Below are positions 44,025 through 52,752 of a stretch of DNA of 64,000 bases, piece after piece. Each line of letters begins with the position of its first letter. The stretch's first letter is position 1. The DNA lies in contig CAZNYM010000003.1 of NCBI GenBank assembly GCA_964577255.1, positions 19,061 to 83,060 on the forward strand, read 5' to 3'. The notes beneath the pieces are model-generated. The model was not told the origin of the DNA and searched no databases. It saw only the letters and a list, made by a program, of their open reading frames with translations. This stretch comes from Micavibrio_C sp964577255. GTDB lineage: Bacteria > Pseudomonadota > Alphaproteobacteria > Micavibrionales > Micavibrionaceae. The position numbers and the translations under genes were made by a program.

Positions 44025-44857
44025 TGCAGATTCATGTGCGGGTCTAGATAGGGGAGGGTCGACACGCCGGCAAGCTCCTGTGACACGACCGCGTGAAGAA
44101 ATTCAAGATTGACGATGGGGATGTTGTTGCCGGTCATGACGACTTCCGTTCCCAGCATCCAGCACAAGCTCTCCTTGCTGTACGAACCCGGCGGCAGTGA
44201 AAGGAAATATTCGCGCGGAATCGTTCCCGCGTCCTCTCCTTCATTATTGTGTTCCAGCATCGCGCCCGTCAGGCCTATCAGTTCTTTGAAATATTCCGCG
44301 CGTTTTTTCAGCGCGGTCTTTGCATTTCTGCCAAAGACTTTCATGTCGGGATAGGGATTGTCGATGAGCGGCACTTCAAAGCCGGCGATCATTTTTTCAA
44401 CGAAGGCCAGAAGCTCGCCCGGGGAAGAAAAGACGAGCGCCCGGTAACCCTCTTCGATGATAACTTCTATGCCCGACGGATCGTCCTTGACCATGTCGAA
44501 GAAACACTCGATCTGCTCCTCGACCACGGCCTGGCAGTGGGAACGAGTCTCGCCATCCTCGCTGCCGATTTCGGACGAACTGAAAATGATCTGAAACGGC
44601 TGCCAGTCTTGGACGCCCCTGAGGCTGATCCGGCAATGCTGCATCAGCACCGGTTTCTCGCCCTCATCCTCGAGCGGGGCTAGAAGCCCGGCCGCGAAGA
44701 TGTCGGAAACCGCCTGTGACAGGTAAAAGGCCGAGCGCGGATAAGGCCCCTCTATTATTTGCTGCGGAACGGTGCTCCCCGCCGCCGGTTCAGGCGCGGG
44801 GGCGTTCTTGGGGTCTGATGCCAGCAGAAAGGGCAAGCCCTTGGGAGTCTCAGCCAT
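44021..44857 (-). CDS. Unknown cytoplasmic protein
   Basis: Not recognised. From ATG 44857 (MAETPKGLPF), preceded by AGGGACG, the product is 278 residues. It is acidic and well mixed in composition, with no membrane span; segments include PVLMQHCRISLRGVQDWQPF and RAEYFKELIGLTGAMLEHNN. The longer frame to 44908 (ATG) is less likely. Its 3' end overlaps that of hemJ by 4 bp on the other strand. Confidence 0.6.
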   Translation of the reverse strand: MAETPKGLPFLLASDPKNAPAPEPAAGSTVPQQIIEGPYPRSAFYLSQAVSDIFAAGLLAPLEDEGEKPVLMQHCRISLRGVQDWQPFQIIFSSSEIGSEDGETRSHCQAVVEEQIECFFDMVKDDPSGIEVIIEEGYRALVFSSPGELLAFVEKMIAGFEVPLIDNPYPDMKVFGRNAKTALKKRAEYFKELIGLTGAMLEHNNEGEDAGTIPREYFLSLPPGSYSKESLCWMLGTEVVMTGNNIPIVNLEFLHAVVSQELAGVSTLPYLDPHMNLH

Positions 44858-44985
44858 AACGCGTCCCTGTGTTTTTTTATGTTTCGGCCTGTATGCGGAC
44901 CTGCTCAACCCTTACTATCTTTTTGTTTTTATTGCAATTATTGCTTTCTTTTTTCCTAAGCCCCTGTTTCCCGGCAAATTTTTGT

Positions 44986-45015
44986 TTGACGGGCCCGGTT
45001 TTACTGGTCTATAAC
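44986..45015 (+). promoter_or_regulatory. Sigma-70-type promoter for rho
   Basis: TTGACG (44986-44991), an 18-bp spacer, then TATAAC (45010-45015), in the 353-bp gap between the end of the unknown gene and rho. Transcription from here would give a leader of about 190 nt. Rho in E. coli is autoregulated in such a leader, so the same may apply; nothing else is visible there apart from a C-run before the ATG. Confidence 0.55.
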
Positions 45016-45210
45016 GCACCTGTCCCGTCACGGAAAATCCAGAAAATTTCAGAATTATAAAAAACGCCGCGAGGCGCCCGGCACGTGAAGCGAATTTAAG
45101 GACAGGTTTTTCCTTCGACAATTAGCGTAGACAAAAGAGATTTATTAAAGGCCCCGGCCTGAACCGGACGCAAATCCCCCCCCCCTTCCCCGTTGCACGG
45201 ATATTTCCCC

Positions 45211-46494
45211 ATGAATCTGCATGACCTGAAGACCAAATCACCCACCGAGTTGCTGGCTTTCGCCGAGGAGCTGGGGATCGAGAACAGCAACGCGCTGCGC
45301 AAACAGGACATGATGTTCGCCATCCTCAAGCAGATGGCGGAACAGAACGTGCTGATCGCGGGTTCGGGCGTGCTCGAAGTGCTGCAGGACGGTTTCGGCT
45401 TCCTGCGCAGCCCGGAAGAAAACTACCTCCCCGGCCCGGACGACATCTACATCTCCCCTAGCCAGGTACGCCGTTTCGGCTTGCGTACGGGCGACATCGT
45501 CGAGGGTGAGATCCGCGCGCCGAAGGAGTCCGAGCGTTATTTCGCGCTCCTGAAAGTCAATTCGATCAACGGCGAGATGCCAGAGCGCCTGCGCCACCGC
45601 ATCAATTTCGACAACCTCACACCGCTCTACCCCGAGCGCAAGATCAAGCTCGAGCTTGACGACCCCACGCGCAAGAACATGACCCAGCGGGTGATCGAAC
45701 TGGTGGCGCCGCTCGGTTTCGGCCAGCGCGCGCTGATCGTGGCGCCGCCGCGTGTCGGCAAAACCATCATGCTGCAGGATGTAGCACATGCCATCATCAC
45801 CAACCATCCCGAGGCTTATCTGATCATCCTGTTGATCGACGAACGCCCCGAGGAAGTCACCGACATGGTGCGCAACGTGCTCGACAAGCACCGCGACAAA
45901 GGCGTCCAGGGTGAAGTGATTTCCTCCACTTTCGACGAACCCGCCTCGCGCCACGTCGCCGTGGCGGAAATGGTGATGGAAAAAGCCAAGCGCCTGGTCG
46001 AACATAAGCGCGATGTTGTCATCCTGCTCGACTCGATCACCCGCCTCGCCCGCGCCTACAACACCGTGGTGCCGTCATCCGGCAAGGTTCTGACCGGTGG
46101 CGTCGACGCCAACGCGCTGCAGCGCCCCAAGCGCTTCTTCGGCGCCGCACGCAACACCGAAGAGGGCGGCTCGATGACCATTATCGCCACCGCGCTGATC
46201 GATACCGGCAGCCGCATGGACGAAGTGATCTTCGAAGAATTCAAGGGCACCGGCAACTCGGAAATCGTGCTCGACCGCAAACTGGCCGACAAGCGCGTGT
46301 TCCCGGCCATCGACATCCAGAAATCCGGCACCCGCAAGGAAGAGCTCCTGGTCACCAAGGACGTCCTCAACAAGATGTACATGCTGCGCCGCGTGCTCGC
46401 GCCGATGGGCACCACCGACGCGGTGGAATTCCTCATCGACAAGCTCAAGGACACCAAGAGCAACGACGATTTCTTCACCCGGATGAATCAGTAA
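45211..46494 (+). CDS. rho: Transcription termination factor Rho
   Basis: A hexameric RNA-dependent ATPase that ends transcription. The 427-residue product has the N-terminal helical domain (MNLHDLKTKSPTELLAFAEE), an RNA-binding cold-shock-like domain (about 50-120: LEVLQDGFGFLRSPEENYLPG), the Walker A APPRVGKT, Q-loop region and R-loop with ILLDSITRLARAYN. Start ATG 45211. The rho gene lies in the conserved origin-proximal run. Confidence 0.97.
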   Translation: MNLHDLKTKSPTELLAFAEELGIENSNALRKQDMMFAILKQMAEQNVLIAGSGVLEVLQDGFGFLRSPEENYLPGPDDIYISPSQVRRFGLRTGDIVEGEIRAPKESERYFALLKVNSINGEMPERLRHRINFDNLTPLYPERKIKLELDDPTRKNMTQRVIELVAPLGFGQRALIVAPPRVGKTIMLQDVAHAIITNHPEAYLIILLIDERPEEVTDMVRNVLDKHRDKGVQGEVISSTFDEPASRHVAVAEMVMEKAKRLVEHKRDVVILLDSITRLARAYNTVVPSSGKVLTGGVDANALQRPKRFFGAARNTEEGGSMTIIATALIDTGSRMDEVIFEEFKGTGNSEIVLDRKLADKRVFPAIDIQKSGTRKEELLVTKDVLNKMYMLRRVLAPMGTTDAVEFLIDKLKDTKSNDDFFTRMNQ

Positions 46495-46499
46495 AAATT

Positions 46500-48170
46500 C
46501 TAGCCGCCGATCGCCGTCATCCATACCGGCAGCGCCTTGCCCAGGAAAAACCATGCAGCAAGGGCAATCGCCGGCATTGATAGCAGCGCTATAAGAGCGC
46601 CGGTCAGGCCCGCCGTCCCCGCCTTCGGGATCACCTTGCGTAATTCGCCGGCTGAAAGCAGCGTGCCCAGCGCCTGGCGCAGCGTCTTGGTCGCCGTGGC
46701 CTGAATTAAACCATGGATGATCGCGATTTCCGCCGCCGCCAGCAGGGCGTCGAGCGCGAAGGACGGCAGCGGTCCGGGTGGCAGGGAAGTGGCTGCCAGG
46801 CCGCGCAAGGGCCCCGCGAACCACAAAAGATTGAAACCGAGCGCACAAAACACGCCCAGCAGCATGCCCGTCAGGCGCGCGGGGCCGGTAATGTTCTTCA
46901 GCGCGGCGTCGGCCTGGACCGCCATCGCTTCCAGCGTTTTCTGGGCGAAGCCGATCGGATAGCTCTTCTGCAATATCTCCAGCGCTTTTTTGTGCGGGTT
47001 AAGGGCGGATGCCCGCACGGCGTCCGCCACGGCGCGGGTGCGGGCCGCCTGCCGCAGCGTTTCGAGCGCGCCGCGCTTGGTGCGGCTTGCCTCCTCGAGC
47101 ATGCGCAGGGGCGCGCCCAGGAGCGGTTCGAGAAAGGGCGGCATCTGCAGCAAAAGCGGGCGGATGCCGAACAGGCGCCCGGTGATGATCTGGTCTTTCA
47201 GCCGGAAGCTGATCGTGCCCCAGGGCAGCGGCACATGATAAGGAATGCGGAATTCGTCGCTGCGCGTCTTCTGGTCTTGCGCCGCCAGTTCGCCCGCGTC
47301 CTCGATCGTGGCGATGGCGGCGTGCGGCGCCGTCACCATCGCCGGGCCGAATTTCTCCACCAGCGGGCGGATCTCGGGCGGCAGCTCCGTGCGCTCGTTC
47401 TTGTCGCGCTCCTCCTGGGTATACGGATAGCGGTAATCGTCGACCCGGAAGGACGGCTTGGCCCTCACCTCCACCCGCGCCACCAGTGAATGCCAGCCGC
47501 TGGCGTTGCAATTCTTGCACGGCACCAGGCCGTCGGCCTTGCACACCTTGCAGGGCAGTGTGCCCTTGCCGCGGCAGGTGCGGCAATTGACCTTGCCGGT
47601 GGCGTAGCAGTTGCCGCACTGGCGGCGGCCGTTGCCGATATCGACCGTGCCCGCGCCGTTGCAGCGCGGGCATTCCTCTTTCATCCCGCCGCGGCAGCGG
47701 TGGCAGCGGGCGCGGCCGTCGGCGCCGCAGGCGCTGCAGGGCAGCTGCTTGCGCCCGCCGCAATGACTGCATACAGAATGAACCACATAGCCGCGGCTGA
47801 AGCTGTCGAGCGCGATCGGCTCGTTCTTGAGTCCGAATCCCTTGTCTTCGCGCTTGCGCAGAAGCTCTATGGTGTTTTTCTTGACACTTTCGTCCTCGCT
47901 GATGGCGGAGAGCAGCGCCTGGATCTTCTGGCGCATGTCGGCTTCCGAGCCGGCGACGTCGCCGGGCTGCTTGCCGGCGGCGCGGCGCTCGCTGACCTGG
48001 GGGTCGAGCTTGAACACTTCCCAGGCTTCGAAATGCAGCACTTCACCCTTGAAATCGTGCAGCGCCACCTGCAGGCCGCGCAGGCCATTACCGCTGACCG
48101 CTTTTTGCACCAGGGCCACAGCCTTCTGCAGCAATTCGTCGCTGACGTCTTCGCGGGGAACGATTTTCAA
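46500..48170 (-). CDS. DnaJ-type zinc-finger membrane protein, unknown
   Basis: A 556-residue protein with eight CxxC motifs at about 134-221 (CSHC, CSAC, CHRC, CPRC, CGNC, CRTC, CKVC, CKNC), which by DnaJ analogy could hold four zinc ions. No J domain was found. The C-terminal third has about three membrane spans (near 430-450, 470-490 and 525-548). It starts at TTG 48170, as no ATG lies nearby. It is convergent with rho, 5 bp apart. A role in protein folding or RNA handling at the membrane is a guess. Confidence 0.65.
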   Translation of the reverse strand: MKIVPREDVSDELLQKAVALVQKAVSGNGLRGLQVALHDFKGEVLHFEAWEVFKLDPQVSERRAAGKQPGDVAGSEADMRQKIQALLSAISEDESVKKNTIELLRKREDKGFGLKNEPIALDSFSRGYVVHSVCSHCGGRKQLPCSACGADGRARCHRCRGGMKEECPRCNGAGTVDIGNGRRQCGNCYATGKVNCRTCRGKGTLPCKVCKADGLVPCKNCNASGWHSLVARVEVRAKPSFRVDDYRYPYTQEERDKNERTELPPEIRPLVEKFGPAMVTAPHAAIATIEDAGELAAQDQKTRSDEFRIPYHVPLPWGTISFRLKDQIITGRLFGIRPLLLQMPPFLEPLLGAPLRMLEEASRTKRGALETLRQAARTRAVADAVRASALNPHKKALEILQKSYPIGFAQKTLEAMAVQADAALKNITGPARLTGMLLGVFCALGFNLLWFAGPLRGLAATSLPPGPLPSFALDALLAAAEIAIIHGLIQATATKTLRQALGTLLSAGELRKVIPKAGTAGLTGALIALLSMPAIALAAWFFLGKALPVWMTAIGG

Positions 48171-48229
48171 GCCTGCACCTGCCTCACCCCAATTCTAGGT
48201 CAGGACGGGCGGCGCGGCTACGGTCCTTT

Positions 48230-48967
48230 TCAGACCGGTTCGCGCAGCCTTTTTTGTGGGAGGAAAAGCCCCTCGGCGGCGCCGTTCTGCAGGCGCTGGG
48301 CGAATGCGCGGGCGAAGGCTTCGGTGCCCTGCCGCGGCGTGGGGGCGTGCACCAGCGCCGCCGAGCTTTGCATCACGCTGATCTTTTCCTCGAGGCCGTT
48401 GGCGTGGAGAGATTCCCCTGTCTGGCGCACATCCATGATCGCGTCGGCGATGCCCAGGCGCACGCAGTCCTCAAGTCCGCCGCTGCGCGCGATGACCTGC
48501 ACCCTGTCGAGCTGGTAGCGCGCGAGCCACTGGTGCAGCAAACCGGGGTAGGATGTCGCCAGGCGCAACCCGTTGAGGTCGTGCGGCGTCTCAATAGTCT
48601 CCCCCGGGGCCGCGGCGATCACCAGGCGGCAGCGCGAAACGTCGTTGAAGATATGGCACAGGCGCGCGCGGTTCTGCGCCGGGACGTTGTTGTTGAATTC
48701 GGCGATGCTGTCCAGTCCCACCAGCGCGAGGTCGGCGACATTGTCCTGCAGCGTCAGCAGGGCGTCCGCCGGACGCTGCAGCAGGATCTCGACGGCGGGC
48801 AGGTCCCCAGTCTCATCGAGCAGCGTGCCGAAATCGCGGCGCGGCCCGGCCCTGAGGATCTCGAGCCCGGCGCCCGCGAGCGCGGGGGCGATATCCTCCT
48901 GCAGCCGGCCTTTTTTGGGCAAGATCAGACGCAGGGGACGGGTGCTGTCGGGAGCTGTTTTCGTCAT
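48230..48967 (-). CDS. hisG: ATP phosphoribosyltransferase, short-form catalytic subunit (HisG)
   Basis: The first enzyme of histidine synthesis, joining ATP and PRPP. The 245-residue product starts LRLILPKKGRLQEDIAPALA and has VADLALVGLDSIAEFN, RLATSYPGLL and the PRPP-loop region SGGLEDCVRLGIADAIMDV. It lacks the C-terminal regulatory domain, so it is the short form that normally needs HisZ, which is not in the window. It has no clear ribosome site: the operator-like palindrome abuts the ATG. It lies 42 bp after the TrpR-family gene. Confidence 0.9.
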   Translation of the reverse strand: MTKTAPDSTRPLRLILPKKGRLQEDIAPALAGAGLEILRAGPRRDFGTLLDETGDLPAVEILLQRPADALLTLQDNVADLALVGLDSIAEFNNNVPAQNRARLCHIFNDVSRCRLVIAAAPGETIETPHDLNGLRLATSYPGLLHQWLARYQLDRVQVIARSGGLEDCVRLGIADAIMDVRQTGESLHANGLEEKISVMQSSAALVHAPTPRQGTEAFARAFAQRLQNGAAEGLFLPQKRLREPV

Positions 48968-48985
48968 GTATTAGCGAACTAATAC
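48968..48985. promoter_or_regulatory. TrpR-operator-like palindrome at hisG
   Basis: An exact inverted repeat GTATTAG CGAA CTAATAC (18 bp). It matches the symmetric E. coli TrpR operator form GTACTAGTTAACTAGTAC in 14 of 18 positions, as I recall it. It touches the hisG ATG and lies just after a TrpR-family gene on the same strand. Binding by that protein is inference. Confidence 0.7.
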
Positions 48986-49005
48986 AATCCGGCTTCTTCT
49001 GTCAA
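48979..49005 (-). promoter_or_regulatory. Probable hisG promoter overlapping the palindrome
   Basis: Read on the minus strand: TTGACA (49000-49005), a 15-bp spacer, TATTAG (48979-48984), overlapping the inverted repeat. The start of transcription would fall within a few bases of the hisG ATG, giving a leaderless or near-leaderless message. The spacer is shorter than the ideal 17 bp. Confidence 0.5.
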
Positions 49006-49009
49006 GAAA

Positions 49010-49318
49010 TTATTTGCCATCGGCGGCCCAGCGGGCCAGCACCAGGCGGTAGCCCTGCCAGGGCTCGTGCTGGAGATAGCGGGCGACGCGACCCACGGTG
49101 GTGGTGCTGGCACCGGTTTCGCCGCTGATGTCGCGGTAGGATTTGCCGCCGCGGTTGAGCATGCGGGCGATCACCCAGCGTTCCGCCATTTCGTGGATTT
49201 CGCGGGGGGTGCACAAATCGTGCAGGAACGCCGCGCATTCCTGCTCGGTCTTCAGGCACATGAAAGCTTTATAAAGGTCCTGCAGCGCCTGCTGCTTGTC
49301 CCCGTCCTGTTCGTTCAT
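49010..49318 (-). CDS. TrpR-family regulator, YerC/YecD type
   Basis: A 102-residue TrpR-like DNA-binding protein with the helix-turn-helix GKSYRDISGETGASTTTVGRV and the fold signature LCTPREIHEMAERWVIARML. The family lacks the enzyme activity of any kind and acts as a dimeric repressor; related proteins have been proposed from comparative genomics as histidine regulators in Firmicutes. Position just upstream of hisG suggests it controls that gene. Start ATG 49318; TTG and other starts are less likely. Confidence 0.85.
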   Translation of the reverse strand: MNEQDGDKQQALQDLYKAFMCLKTEQECAAFLHDLCTPREIHEMAERWVIARMLNRGGKSYRDISGETGASTTTVGRVARYLQHEPWQGYRLVLARWAADGK

Positions 49319-49418
49319 GGCGGGCAGTATGCGCCCGTGCCCTGTTCTTGACAACAAAACTCTTTGACCTGCAGGCCTTTATGCTGCTACGCCGAAGGAA
49401 ACCGGGGAGGAGCCCGCC

Positions 49419-49700
49419 ATGAAAGTGACCGTGAATGTCGACTGCACGCCCGAAGAAGCCCGCGCGTTTCTGGGCCTGCCGGATGTCGCCCCGCTGCAGG
49501 CGCGGATGATGAAGGAGCTCGAGGCCCGCATGGTCGAGAACCTGCATAATCTCGACCCCGAAACCTTCATGAAGACCTGGCTGCCCCTGACCATCGAAAG
49601 CTGGGGCGAGATGCAGCGCACCTTCTGGGCGCAGATGCAGATGGGCATGAACCAGAACGCGCCGGCCGCCGACGTGCCGGCCAAGACCGCGAAAAAATAA
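49419..49700 (+). CDS. DUF6489-type small protein
   Basis: A 93-residue protein with the beginning MKVTVNVDCTPEEARAFLGL and a helical middle (MMKELEARMVENLHNLDPET) of the DUF6489 type, a small family in alphaproteobacteria. Function unknown. It lies 2 bp before mnmE and was probably co-transcribed with it. GGGGAGGAG precedes the ATG. Confidence 0.8.
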   Translation: MKVTVNVDCTPEEARAFLGLPDVAPLQARMMKELEARMVENLHNLDPETFMKTWLPLTIESWGEMQRTFWAQMQMGMNQNAPAADVPAKTAKK

Positions 49701-49702
49701 TC

Positions 49703-51070
49703 ATGTCCGCCCGCGACACCATTTTCGCCCTGGCCACGCCTTTCGGCGCGTCCGGCGTCGCCATGGTGCGCGCTTCGGGGCCGCAGGCCTGGCAGGGGCT
49801 GCAAACTCTCGCGGGGCAATCTGACTTCACACCGCGCCAGGCGCGCCTCCTCGCTTTGCGCGATCCCGCCACCGGCGCGCTCATCGACCGCGCCGTGGCC
49901 CTGCCCTTTCGCGGGCCGGAGAGCTTCACCGGCGAGGACATCGTCGAATACCAGATCCACGGCAGTCCCGCCGTCATCCGTCTGCTGCTCGCGGCGTTGG
50001 GAGCGCAGCAAAACCACCGCCCGGCCGAACCGGGCGAGTTCACCCGCCGCGCCTTTGAAAACGGCAAGATGGATCTCACCGCCGCCGAGGCGGTGGCCGA
50101 CCTGATCCATGCCGAAACCGAAGCTCAGCGCGTCCAAGCCCTGCGGCAGATGGACGGCGCGCTTGCCCGCCTCTACGAAGGCTGGCGTGATGAATTGTCG
50201 CGCGCCCTTGCGCATCTGGAAGCCGATATCGACTTCCCCGACGAAGACCTGCCCGGCGGCGTGAGCGCGCAGGTTCTGCCCGTGCTTGAAAAAATCAGAG
50301 GCGCGATCGGCGCGCATCTCGACGACAACCGCCGCGGCGAGCGCCTGCGCGACGGGCTTCACATCGTCATCGCGGGCGCTCCCAACGCGGGCAAGTCTTC
50401 CCTCCTCAACGCGCTCGTACGGCGCGAGGTCGCCATCGTCTCGCCTTTGCCCGGCACCACGCGCGATGTGATCGAGGCGCCGCTTGATCTCGGCGGCTAT
50501 CCCGTCATCCTCGCCGACACCGCCGGACTGCGCCCGGAGCAGATCGATCCCGCCGCCGCGCCGTCGCACGAGGGCATCGAGGCCGAGGGCATGCGCCGCG
50601 CGCGGCAGAAGTGGCAGCAGGCCGATATCCGCATCCTGATGTTCGACGCGACTGCCCTGCCCGCGCTCGATCCACACACGCGGGCGCTTGCCGGCGCCGC
50701 CAGCCTGATCGTGTTCAACAAGACTGACGAGTATAAAGGGCCGCTCCCGCACGACCTGCCCGGCAAAATACTGAGCGTTTCGGCGCGCACCGGCGCGGGC
50801 CTTGCCGACTTAAGCGCGGCGCTGGTCGGCGCGATCGAATCCGTTCTGGGTGCCGGTCGCGGCAATGCGCCCGCGCTGACCCGCGCCCGCCACCGCCAGG
50901 CGCTGGAAGAAGCTGCCGCCGCGCTCGACCGCGCTTTTGCCGCCCCCCTGCCCGAGCTGCGGGCGGAGGATGCGCGCCTGGCCCTGCGCGCGCTCGGGCG
51001 GCTCACCGGCCGGGTCGATGTCGAGGATCTGCTCGACATCATTTTCCGCGATTTCTGCATCGGGAAGTGA
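49703..51070 (+). CDS. mnmE: tRNA modification GTPase MnmE
   Basis: With MnmG, makes the 5-carboxymethylaminomethyl group at tRNA wobble uridine. The 455-residue product has the N-terminal tetrahydrofolate-binding domain, a G domain with GAPNAGKSS, DTAGL and NKTD motifs (about 230-330), and ends with the essential FCIGK. MnmG lies 2.8 kb downstream, as usual in this class. Confidence 0.97.
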   Translation: MSARDTIFALATPFGASGVAMVRASGPQAWQGLQTLAGQSDFTPRQARLLALRDPATGALIDRAVALPFRGPESFTGEDIVEYQIHGSPAVIRLLLAALGAQQNHRPAEPGEFTRRAFENGKMDLTAAEAVADLIHAETEAQRVQALRQMDGALARLYEGWRDELSRALAHLEADIDFPDEDLPGGVSAQVLPVLEKIRGAIGAHLDDNRRGERLRDGLHIVIAGAPNAGKSSLLNALVRREVAIVSPLPGTTRDVIEAPLDLGGYPVILADTAGLRPEQIDPAAAPSHEGIEAEGMRRARQKWQQADIRILMFDATALPALDPHTRALAGAASLIVFNKTDEYKGPLPHDLPGKILSVSARTGAGLADLSAALVGAIESVLGAGRGNAPALTRARHRQALEEAAAALDRAFAAPLPELRAEDARLALRALGRLTGRVDVEDLLDIIFRDFCIGK

Positions 51071-51188
51071 TTTCCCGCACCTTCCCGAAAAATTTGACTC
51101 CCCGGCTAAATCTTTCTAAAATAGGGGTAATATTAGAAAAAACGGGGGAATGGCTGCTAGCTAACCCCTTGATATGGTGTGAAGAATT

Positions 51189-51698
51189 ATGACAGAAGAT
51201 TTGGTCTCCAGCTATAGCTATGCTGACCAGACCCCGAACCGGGGGTCTGGTGAAGCCGAGATCAAGCCCATGGCAATCTTCTCTTCGGCGGCAACGCCTT
51301 CCGCACCCCCGGCCGCGAGCCTCAGCCTTTTCGCCAACAACGCTGCGACGATAACGAGCCCTGCGGCTCCCTCTGCCGCGGGTGCGCCCGCTCATGCGGC
51401 CGTGCCTGCAAGCGGGACCGTTCCGGCGGCCGCTGGCCGGCAGGATGTGCGCCTGATGACTGCCGCCGCCTTCAATGCCCTGGAAGACAAAGGCGGCCAC
51501 ACGGATAACCGTGCACCCATGTACGAGCGCCGCAACGATGGTTTTATTCCGGTGCGACGCCGTCCTTCGGCCGATATGCGCGCCGCTGCCAGGCCCCCGA
51601 TGCAGACGGTGCAGCCCGATGTCCGCGGCACGGCGATCAAGGGCGGCGACGGCGTCCATAATTTCCAGCCGTGGATCGCCACCGCCAATTTCACCTGA
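51189..51698 (+). CDS. Unknown low-complexity protein
   Basis: Not recognised. A 169-residue product, Ala/Pro/Ser-rich in the first half, with a charged second half (MYERRNDGFIPVRRRP) and no signal peptide or membrane span. It may be disordered. The ATG has weak ribosome-site support. It is convergent with the next gene, 15 bp away. Could be real but weakly supported. Confidence 0.45.
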   Translation: MTEDLVSSYSYADQTPNRGSGEAEIKPMAIFSSAATPSAPPAASLSLFANNAATITSPAAPSAAGAPAHAAVPASGTVPAAAGRQDVRLMTAAAFNALEDKGGHTDNRAPMYERRNDGFIPVRRRPSADMRAAARPPMQTVQPDVRGTAIKGGDGVHNFQPWIATANFT

Positions 51699-51713
51699 TT
51701 TCCCGCTATTCCT

Positions 51714-52736
51714 TCAGCGCAGAACCGCGTGCGTGAGCCCGGAAACGGCATCCGGGGCGCGCGGCGCGAAATATTCGACCGCTTCGACATAAAGTTCCGC
51801 CGCGCGGCGCGCGAGCGAAGATGCCGGCAGGTCTTCATGCTGCAGCATTTCCTTGAGAATAAAATAGCGCTGCAGTCCCTGCGGTAGCGTGCGCACCGCC
51901 GGATCGACATGTTCCCCGTGCTGTTTCATCAGCGGCAAGATCGCACGATAGGCCGCGGCGATTTCAGAGCTTCGGGGATAAGGCTGGCCCTTTTTGTGGA
52001 AATCGAAAAGGAGCGCGGCGCTGTCGTACGAGTCGGTGTCCTCCCCGGAATACGCCAGCGGATGTAATTTTCGGGCGATCGCCATATAAGCCCGGAAATG
52101 CATCATTTTGGTGAGGGCCCACAAACCGTGCTGCCCGGCCTGATTGGTCAGCGTCCCCGCCATGATAAGATCGGCGTTTGCTTCGTCGAGCTTGATGGCG
52201 TGCGCCGCTTCATGCGCGACGGCGATCAGATCGGTGTCGAAGTCGCCGAATTCCGAGATATTGTCCAGATAACCGGCCAGGCCGTCCCCCAGTGTATTGT
52301 TGAGGGCCGTTTTTACCGCCGTTGTATTATGGCGGATAAAGGCCGTGCGCGTTGACGGATTGGCCGCGGTATAGCTGTCGCCGGACATATTGCTTGCCCA
52401 AATTTCCAGCAATTGCATCCCTGTCTGCAGCGGCCCCATATAGCCGGAAAAAGAATTGTCCCCGTGCGACTCGGCGGTCTCTCTGATGAAGGTGGCGGCG
52501 TGCAGGCTGGCCAGGAACAGCCTGTCTTCGCGATAGAAGCGAAGATTGAGCTGTGTGTCCCGGGGAATGGCGTCGCGCGTATCGTCGAACAGCTGCCCGT
52601 TTTTAACAGCCTCGTCGAAAGAGAAGGAAACCGTATCGGGATGGAGGCGTACATACTCCATCGTGCCCTTAAGTGCGGCGGCTCCGCCGAAGGTAAGGGT
52701 CAGGGCTCTCACGGCCAGTGTTTTTGCGACGTTCAT
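51714..52736 (-). CDS. Putative metallopeptidase-like protein with HEAAH motif
   Basis: Not recognised as a known family. A 340-residue product with an HExxH-type motif: VAHEAAHAIKLDEANADLI, where a further Glu or Asp of the EANADL segment could be a third zinc ligand. This gluzincin-like pattern suggests a zinc metallopeptidase, which is a hypothesis. A hydrophobic N-terminus (ALTLTFGGAAAL) may be a weak signal. AGGAAAA precedes ATG 52736. It may be co-transcribed with the upstream small gene, 16 bp away. Confidence 0.6.
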   Translation of the reverse strand: MNVAKTLAVRALTLTFGGAAALKGTMEYVRLHPDTVSFSFDEAVKNGQLFDDTRDAIPRDTQLNLRFYREDRLFLASLHAATFIRETAESHGDNSFSGYMGPLQTGMQLLEIWASNMSGDSYTAANPSTRTAFIRHNTTAVKTALNNTLGDGLAGYLDNISEFGDFDTDLIAVAHEAAHAIKLDEANADLIMAGTLTNQAGQHGLWALTKMMHFRAYMAIARKLHPLAYSGEDTDSYDSAALLFDFHKKGQPYPRSSEIAAAYRAILPLMKQHGEHVDPAVRTLPQGLQRYFILKEMLQHEDLPASSLARRAAELYVEAVEYFAPRAPDAVSGLTHAVLR

Positions 52737-52752
52737 TTTTCCTGCTGTCTTC

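Noticed and set aside
47490..48518. Plus-strand frame opposite the zinc protein and hisG
   Set aside because: Spans two real minus-strand genes; Ala-rich shadow with no ribosome site.
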